NCBI GenBank assembly: GCA_038210375.1
Contig: JBBQWT010000044.1
Location: 1 to 12,594 of the forward strand
Length of the DNA: 12,594 nt
DNA from: JBBQWT01 sp038210375
GTDB lineage: Bacteria > Acidobacteriota > Terriglobia > Terriglobales > Acidobacteriaceae
Reading direction: 5' to 3'
This document shows, in pieces, positions 7,728-12,594 of the stretch (position 1 is its first letter; each line of letters opens with the position of its first letter). Position numbers and translations under genes: made by a program. The notes beneath the pieces are model-generated. The model worked only from the letters and a program-made list of their open reading frames with translations. It was not told the DNA's origin and ran no database searches.

Positions 7728-8909
7728 ATGGGCGATAAGATCCTTCACGTTCTCCACGTTGGAAAGTTCTACCATCCTTACCAGGGAGGGATGGAAACTC
7801 ATCTCAAACAGTTATGTGAAGCGTTGAATGAGCGCACCAGGGTCAGCGTGGTCGTGTCCAATGAACGAAATACCACGGTGCACGAGCAGATCGATGGAGT
7901 CTCGATCACCCGGGTCGCTCGTTGGTTTGAAATAGCCCGCACGTCAATCTGCCCCGGAATGGCGAAAGCGATACGCGGCGTTCCAGCGGATATCATCCAC
8001 CTGCATCACCCCAACCCCTGGGCAATGCTCGCCTACCTGGCCAGCGGACATCGCGGCAAACTGGTCATCACCTATCACAGCGACATCGTAAAGCAGAAGG
8101 TGCTGGTGAGAGTCGTGGCCCCCCTTCTCAATCTGGTGTTCGGGCGCGCTGCGGCGATCATCGCCACTTCTCCCAATTACCTCGAATCTTCGGAGATGCT
8201 CAATCGCTATCGCGACCGGTGTCGCGTGATCCCCTTGGGCATACCCTTGCAGCCCTTGATGGCGCCTCACCCAGCTGATCTATGCACCATCCGCGCCGCC
8301 TACGGGAAAGACATCATTCTGGCGACCGGCCGCCTGGTCTATTACAAGGGGTTCGAATACCTGATCAAGGCAATGAGCGGATTAAAAGCCCATCTTTTAC
8401 TAGCCGGCGAGGGTCCTTTGCGTTCCCAACTGGAGGGACTCGCGCGCGACGCAGGGGTGGCAGACCGGGTTCACTTCCTGGGGCGTGTGCCTGACATGGT
8501 GCCCTACTACCAGGCCGCGGACATTTTTGTACTTCCTTCCATCGCGCGTAGCGAAGCGTTTGGAATGGTGCAGCTTGAAGCCATGGCCCTGGGCGTGCCG
8601 GTGGTGAACACCAACCTCGATACCGGCGTTCCCTTTGTTTCGTTGCATGGGTTGACCGGGCTTACGGTCGCGCCCGCTGATGCCGATGCTCTGCACTCGG
8701 CAATTGCCTCATTGCTCGCGGACCGGGATTTGGCGGCGAGATTTGGCGCGGCAGCGAAACTGCGCGTCGAACAGGAATTCAGCCTGGAAGTGATGGTCGC
8801 GCGCACCTTAACGCTTTACCAGGAGGTACGGAACGCTCGCACCCCTCATCTTCAACCGGCCAACGCGCCCCGCGCTACGCAGCAAGCCGAGATTCCCACA
8901 ACTATTTGA
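7728..8909 (+). CDS. GT4-family (GT-B) glycosyltransferase
   Basis: A 393-residue retaining glycosyltransferase of the GT4 type, expected to transfer a sugar from a nucleotide donor onto a lipid-linked glycan at the cytoplasmic face of the membrane. The N-terminal domain opens with ILHVLHVGKFYHPYQGGMETHL (about 5-26), including the Gly-Gly loop before Met-Glu-Thr-His. HLHHPNPWAM (91-100) and ITYHSDIV (114-121) are typical of this family. The C-terminal domain has ATGRLVYYKGFEYLIKA (199-215), with the Arg202 and Lys207 that contact the donor phosphate in relatives, and the EX7E motif at Glu276 and Glu284 (SEAFGMVQLEAM). Mannosyl- and glucosyltransferases share these motifs, so the donor is not determined. 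Its 3' end overlaps the convergent esterase gene by 8 bp. Confidence 0.9.
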   Translation: MGDKILHVLHVGKFYHPYQGGMETHLKQLCEALNERTRVSVVVSNERNTTVHEQIDGVSITRVARWFEIARTSICPGMAKAIRGVPADIIHLHHPNPWAMLAYLASGHRGKLVITYHSDIVKQKVLVRVVAPLLNLVFGRAAAIIATSPNYLESSEMLNRYRDRCRVIPLGIPLQPLMAPHPADLCTIRAAYGKDIILATGRLVYYKGFEYLIKAMSGLKAHLLLAGEGPLRSQLEGLARDAGVADRVHFLGRVPDMVPYYQAADIFVLPSIARSEAFGMVQLEAMALGVPVVNTNLDTGVPFVSLHGLTGLTVAPADADALHSAIASLLADRDLAARFGAAAKLRVEQEFSLEVMVARTLTLYQEVRNARTPHLQPANAPRATQQAEIPTTI

Positions 8910-11487
8910 TTTGCAGATCTTCAAAACCTAAGGACCAGTTCCAAAGCGGGTAAGGCTGGCCAACTCGCGGCCCTTGGGCGAAACCATACATACTGGATTC
9001 GGAATCGCTGTCGTGAATGTTCCCGTAGTAATAAGAACGAAGGACCTGAATTGACTGGCCTGTTTGAAATGCCATCCCATTTCGTAATTCGCGCACCTCT
9101 CCCTTGAGCACGGTATTCCCCGAGGAATCCAAAGATACGAAACGAATTGCGCTGCTGGCATAGTCCGGCTCGCGAACCTCGTTCTTAACGAAAAACACAC
9201 CTTCTTGAAGGAAGGCTTGAAAAAGGGCTGTCTGATCGCCAGCGAATACAAGCTCAAAGCTGGCCTGGCCGTTGGGAAAAACCGTCCCGGTGCGAACTTG
9301 CAGCACATTTGACGGCATGCGGAGGGCGATCGCATTGCCATGTTCCGAAGCATATTCGACGGTAAATGTTCCCGCCGGTAAAGGAGACGCCAACGTAAGT
9401 AGAATGCTGGTCGGGCTCGCGACCGCGGTCTGAATCACCTCCGGGCCGCCGCCAATAAAAAAACCACTACTTCTGGTTCTGGCAGCCGGCAGAAAGGTAG
9501 TATCAATCACCAAGGGCGGCCGCGGGACGTGGTAGTCAATGAGAATCGATTGGCGGTCTGGGCTCAGCGTCGCTTGCAGCGGATAAAGCGGCATCCATGT
9601 CTCATGATCCACCAGGACTCGTTTGATTACCTTGGCGAATTGCTCACCCAGCCATCTCTGCGCGTCGGCGTTGATATGAACGGGATTTCCCCAGCTTTGC
9701 CCACCATCCGGGGAGCCGTTGACTGCGGAAGGCATGAAATATGTGGGTGAAACCAGGATGATCTCTGGGTCACGTTGCGATGCCAATAGTTGTGCCTGGC
9801 CCGAGACCGCCAAATTTGTCTGATAAGTGAATAACCGAATCCGGGATGCCTGGCCGGTGATCGGCAGAATGTCGTTGTTCCAGTCATTTTTCAGGGCAAT
9901 GAACTCGGTGGCATAGGCGTCAAGGAAGGATTGCCGATCCAGCGGATCCAGCCAGTCATCCAGCTGCAGATCGTTGTTTTTTTCACCTTGCATCCATGTA
10001 ATGGCCGGCACGGAATATGACCACCCGTGGGCTCGGGCCTGCGCCAACCCTCGCCGCACATCGTCAATACTGGTGGGGTAATAACCTCCCGGCGTGATCA
10101 CTCGGTTACGAGGATCAGACGCGTCGTCGTGTTGTTTATCGAGATTCCGCAGCCGCTTTGAACCTTGGCCCGAGAAACTGAAAAGGAAATGGACATCTGC
10201 CGGTGCTCCGATTGAGACCTTGAGTTGATCCACCAGGCCGCTGGCAATGGTCTCTCCAGAACCGATGATCGGTTCACCCGCGGTGATGGGCACCAGAGCA
10301 AAGTCGGAATCAGGGCGCAGTTCCGGCACGTTGCAAAACGTCGGCTGCCCCTCCCGCCAGGTGTGCACTCCCCGCGAAAACTGAAAATTTCCATGCCCCG
10401 AGTCCGCCGTGGTTATTGCCGGGAAGGAATCGTCTCCACTTCCCAGTGACTGGCCCATGTGGAGAATGTGAGCTAGTTGGGTAAATGTTGGGGGGGGAAT
10501 GGTCACGATCGGCGAAAGTGGCGGCGGAGATTTTTCGCCAGCTGAAGTTGCAGTTGGGACGACATCGCCGCCGATGTTGCCGGCGACATTGTTCGTGCCT
10601 TGGCCCCCCCGAGTAAATGAAACGAGCCGGCCACCGCCACTGCTGGCCAAACCGATCCCAGCGTTATTGGTGACTAAGACGTTGGCAATACGGACGATGG
10701 TGGGGGCGCCGCCGGAGCCAGAGTGGACGCCATCGGTTCCATTGCTGGTCGAAGAAGAGTCGGAGATGTTCAGCTCTACGCTGGCACTGGTACCATTGGC
10801 CGCAAATCCAAAGGTGGTATTGCCGGAAGCGTCGCTGCCCCGAACGCTTACGCGGGCGCCATCTATCGCCTTCACCCCGAAGGTATTGGAGTTAGCCCAG
10901 ACCTTGGAAAGCGATGCGTCGGCGTGGGCAATCACAATACCCCCGCCCGCGTTGTCGCGCACGCTGGTATTGCTGACAATCAATGTATTCCTGGGGCTGA
11001 ACTCGTTGGGTTCAAAGTCAATGCCGATACCGGTAAAATTAGAAACCGTGCAATTTTCCACGGTCAGGACCACTCCATCGGCCCGCGCGACAGCGATGCC
11101 GGTTTGGCCAATGCCGACACCTGTTAATTCGATGTTGCGCAAAACAACATGGATGAAGGAGCTGGTAATGAGGACCCCGGCGGCGCCGCTGGGGACAGCA
11201 ATAACGCTGGCGACCCGCCCTCGTCCGCCATCAATGGTAATCGACCTGTCGATGCTTACTTCGCCAAAATCGCCGGGGTCAAGAACATCGATTTCGCCTC
11301 CGGCAGAGGTCTTGGCGAGGGCCCCGGCAAAAGTCGCGCACGGCGTGGTGCGGCTGCACGCGTTGGCATCATCGCCCGTTTCTGACACCCAGGTTCTGGT
11401 GGATGTCTGGGCTAGCACAAATGATGTGGCGGTGAGAAGTACAAACACTGATGCGATAAACTTGAAAGTGATTCGCACCTTGATCAT
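8902..11487 (-). CDS. Secreted beta-helix protein with an SGNH/SASA-type esterase domain
   Basis: An 861-residue exported protein. Residues 1-26 form a signal peptide (basic start, hydrophobic core IASVFVLLTATSFV, likely cleavage near VLA/QT). Residues about 30-310 look like a right-handed parallel beta-helix: RTWVSETGDDANACS is a common opening of such proteins, followed by repeated Gly/Asn/Val strands. After a Pro-rich linker (321-333), about 338-625 is an SGNH-hydrolase (sialate O-acetylesterase/SASA-like) domain: Ser347 in HMGQSLGSG, Gly440 in FSFSGQGS, WMQGEKNND (498-506) and His604 in GNPVHINADAQRWLG. The usual catalytic Asp of the DxxH block is Asn601 here. The C-terminal about 220 residues (beta-rich) are unassigned. 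A clear AGGGAGAG Shine-Dalgarno site (11497-11504) lies about nine bases before the ATG. Relatives remove O-acyl groups from carbohydrates. Acting on the polysaccharide made nearby is inference. Confidence 0.8.
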   Translation of the reverse strand: MIKVRITFKFIASVFVLLTATSFVLAQTSTRTWVSETGDDANACSRTTPCATFAGALAKTSAGGEIDVLDPGDFGEVSIDRSITIDGGRGRVASVIAVPSGAAGVLITSSFIHVVLRNIELTGVGIGQTGIAVARADGVVLTVENCTVSNFTGIGIDFEPNEFSPRNTLIVSNTSVRDNAGGGIVIAHADASLSKVWANSNTFGVKAIDGARVSVRGSDASGNTTFGFAANGTSASVELNISDSSSTSNGTDGVHSGSGGAPTIVRIANVLVTNNAGIGLASSGGGRLVSFTRGGQGTNNVAGNIGGDVVPTATSAGEKSPPPLSPIVTIPPPTFTQLAHILHMGQSLGSGDDSFPAITTADSGHGNFQFSRGVHTWREGQPTFCNVPELRPDSDFALVPITAGEPIIGSGETIASGLVDQLKVSIGAPADVHFLFSFSGQGSKRLRNLDKQHDDASDPRNRVITPGGYYPTSIDDVRRGLAQARAHGWSYSVPAITWMQGEKNNDLQLDDWLDPLDRQSFLDAYATEFIALKNDWNNDILPITGQASRIRLFTYQTNLAVSGQAQLLASQRDPEIILVSPTYFMPSAVNGSPDGGQSWGNPVHINADAQRWLGEQFAKVIKRVLVDHETWMPLYPLQATLSPDRQSILIDYHVPRPPLVIDTTFLPAARTRSSGFFIGGGPEVIQTAVASPTSILLTLASPLPAGTFTVEYASEHGNAIALRMPSNVLQVRTGTVFPNGQASFELVFAGDQTALFQAFLQEGVFFVKNEVREPDYASSAIRFVSLDSSGNTVLKGEVRELRNGMAFQTGQSIQVLRSYYYGNIHDSDSESSMYGFAQGPRVGQPYPLWNWSLGFEDLQIK
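9928..9960. repeat. Copy 1 of a 33-bp near-identical direct repeat (inside the esterase gene)
   Basis: This segment matches 11831-11863 at 31 of 33 positions, with the first 23 bases identical. On the - strand it encodes DDWLDPLDRQS (residues 510-520) just after the WMQGE block of the esterase domain. Confidence 0.6.
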
Positions 11488-11683
11488 TTGAGCTTCTCTC
11501 CCTGGCTTTTAGTTCCCGGATTTATCTTGAAATTTTTGCGATGAAGCGAGGCGGGACTCATCCTGAACTCCAAAGTCAAACGACCTAATTGTATGATGTT
11601 TGGAGAGGTTACGAACGTCTTTGTTCTTTTTTTGCTGCCGCGGGTTCCCAGTTGAGTTTTGCAAAGACTTCGAAGATCGAAAC

Positions 11684-11697
11684 CCCGCCTTCGCGGG
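11684..11697 (-). terminator. Possible intrinsic terminator hairpin on the - strand
   Basis: CCCGC (11684-11688) and GCGGG (11693-11697) form a perfect 5-bp stem with a 4-base loop. On the - strand it is followed by GGTTTC, so the T-tract is only three bases. It would end transcription coming from the right toward the esterase gene, but the short T-run makes this weak. Confidence 0.25.
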
Positions 11698-11830
11698 CAG
11701 AATTTAGCTGCTCCTATACCTCAAAGTTCCTAGTCCGCTAATCGAAACCGTAAGCTGGCTTTTAAAGTCTGTCTCCCAACTCACTTGCCCGACCCGCTCC
11801 GTGGAACTCTTGTTCCACTTCAGCCTTCTT

Positions 11831-11863
11831 GGATTGCCGATCCAGCGGATCCATCCAGTTATC
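11831..11863. repeat. Copy 2 of the 33-bp near-identical direct repeat (intergenic)
   Basis: It matches 9928-9960 at 31 of 33 positions. On the - strand it reads DNWMDPLDRQS inside a short open frame (11762-11911), compared with DDWLDPLDRQS in the esterase. A GAACTC hexamer lies at the same distance (27 bases) to the left of both copies, but the bases between do not align, so the similarity beyond 33 bp is not convincing. Confidence 0.6.
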
Positions 11864-11997
11864 GCAAAACGCCCAGGGCGCAATCCAAAACGATAGCCCG
11901 GGCTCTGCCATGCCCGCGGCGCCCTGACATGCTTATTTAAATCAACAGGAGCCCGGGTGGCCTGGATCGGAATGTCATGGCGCTGGCTCGCCTAACC

Positions 11998-12402
11998 TCA
12001 CCCTGCTCCCGGCTCTTGGATGAGACGGTCGATGAGGTTCTTCAACTGATCGGCGTCTTCAGGATAGGAAACCCAGTCGTTGCCGCTGAAGTTCGCGTCT
12101 TTGCCCGCAAGATCTTCGCCATAGTTGTCTGCGATCACCACCAGGGGAACCTGGGCATCATACCGAGCGTGACGCCGCAGTCTGCGCCCTACATTCAGCG
12201 CCTCTTCAGGGGACTTGCCCACCACATTCACCAGGAACAGATGGGCCCTGATGTTCCCACCCTCCAGTTTCTCGGTCGCTTCTTCTTCGTTCACGGCGAC
12301 GATCACCCGGTGGCCTTGCGCTTCCATCGTTCGTTTCAGCAGAGGACGGGTTTCGTCGTCTTCTTCCATCAGGAAAATCGTCGTTTGATCTGGCCGAGAC
12401 AT
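11998..12402 (-). CDS. Degenerate response-regulator receiver (REC-like) protein
   Basis: A stand-alone 134-residue protein with a receiver-like alpha/beta pattern and no output domain. The acidic pocket after the first strand is present (TIFLMEEDD, Glu13-Asp16). The third strand reads HLFLVNVVG, placing Asn59 where the phospho-accepting Asp belongs. The conserved Thr/Ser position after strand 4 is Ala91 (VVIADNYG), and the usual Lys-Pro is Tyr113-Pro114 (WVSYPEDADQL). Phosphorylation-dependent switching by the standard route is therefore unlikely; such pseudo-receivers usually act through protein binding. The ATG at 12402 is preferred to an in-frame GTG at 12411; neither has a clear Shine-Dalgarno site. 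Its partner is unknown, and nothing ties it functionally to the glycan genes. Confidence 0.75.
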   Translation of the reverse strand: MSRPDQTTIFLMEEDDETRPLLKRTMEAQGHRVIVAVNEEEATEKLEGGNIRAHLFLVNVVGKSPEEALNVGRRLRRHARYDAQVPLVVIADNYGEDLAGKDANFSGNDWVSYPEDADQLKNLIDRLIQEPGAG

Positions 12403-12594
12403 GCGGGACACCCGAAGTTATGCAATCACGAAGGATGCAATATTCGCCGCCATTCGTCAGCCCTTAAACGCACAGAACACTGTACGTTTCGCACGGAAAG
12501 GAACATAATGGTGCAAGACGTTCGTCCTTTACAGCTTCCATCCGACATTAGGGTTCCGTTCAATTCCTTACCTTCTGCCGCGCACTGCCTTGCA
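12403..12594. other. Upstream region of the receiver-like gene; no gene seen
   Basis: About 190 bp to the window's right edge. It probably includes the promoter of the receiver-like gene, but I found no -35/-10 pair with acceptable spacing on the - strand. No RNA gene, repeat or partial coding region could be supported. Confidence 0.4.

Larger units (their letters stand above)
11488..11997. other. 510-bp intergenic region without a convincing gene
   Basis: This stretch lies upstream of the esterase gene and downstream of the receiver-like gene, both on the - strand. Near the esterase gene it should hold the promoter. A TACAAT -10-like box on the - strand (about 11587-11592) has no good -35 partner, so no promoter is called. 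Further right are a GC hairpin (11684-11697), the second repeat copy (11831-11863), a perfect 8-bp inverted repeat (CAGGGCGC 11874-11881 with GCGCCCTG 11919-11926) enclosing the palindrome AGCCCGGGCT (11895-11904), and a second GAGCCCGGGT at about 11949-11958. A 49-codon - strand frame (11762-11911, ATG start) is open but has no Shine-Dalgarno site or recognised family. The second half may be a degraded gene or dispersed repeat. Confidence 0.5.

Noticed and set aside
10499..11491. Long + strand open frame (330 codons) opposite the start of the esterase gene
   Set aside because: It lies antisense to a well-supported signal peptide and beta-helix, is Pro/Thr/Leu-rich with no recognisable domain, and is the type of shadow frame GC-rich DNA produces.
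11762..11911. 49-codon - strand frame as a small protein gene
   Set aside because: No Shine-Dalgarno site, overlap with palindromic repeats, other frames open too, and its only similarity is the 33-bp repeat.

Overview
The window is GC-rich, gene-dense bacterial DNA carrying part of a surface-polysaccharide (glycan) locus. It holds nine convincing protein genes plus one atypical signalling gene. I see no rRNA, tRNA, CRISPR array or intact insertion sequence. The style (high GC, weak Shine-Dalgarno sites, secreted beta-helix protein, stand-alone receiver-like protein) would fit an acidobacterium or similar soil bacterium. That placement is inference; no marker gene fixes it.

Region 1 (1-5336, + strand) is a pseudaminic-acid (Pse) cluster. 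It starts inside pseI (Pse synthase; the true start lies left of the window). Next come a PhyH-type Fe(II)/2-oxoglutarate dioxygenase-like gene (start overlaps the pseI stop), a KpsS/KpsC-like capsule glycosyltransferase, pseG (UDP-sugar hydrolase, His17 present) and a formyltransferase-fold enzyme (ATGA overlap with pseG). PseG makes the free sugar that PseI condenses with phosphoenolpyruvate. No PseH-type acetyltransferase is visible. The formyltransferase coupled to pseG is a good candidate to put a formyl group on the amino group PseH would acetylate, giving an N-formyl nonulosonate. pseB, pseC and pseF are absent and may lie to the left.

Region 2 (about 5375-8909) completes the glycan genes: a Wzx-like flippase (+), a class I SAM methyltransferase on the opposite strand (-), and a divergently transcribed GT4 glycosyltransferase (+).

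Region 3 (8902-11487, - strand) is one large gene for a secreted 861-residue protein: signal peptide, right-handed beta-helix, SGNH/SASA-type esterase domain with Ser347 and a WMQGE block, and an unassigned C-terminal region. Its 3' end overlaps the GT4 gene tail to tail by 8 bp. Its position suggests it may trim acyl groups from a polysaccharide, possibly the one made here.

Region 4 (11488-12594) is a roughly 510-bp intergenic stretch with palindromes and a 33-bp near-copy of part of the esterase gene, then a short receiver-like protein (- strand) lacking the phospho-acceptor Asp and the conserved Lys, then about 190 bp where I see no gene.

The most interesting points are the formyl-type Pse pathway with an embedded dioxygenase, the beta-helix/SGNH fusion, and the degenerate receiver.
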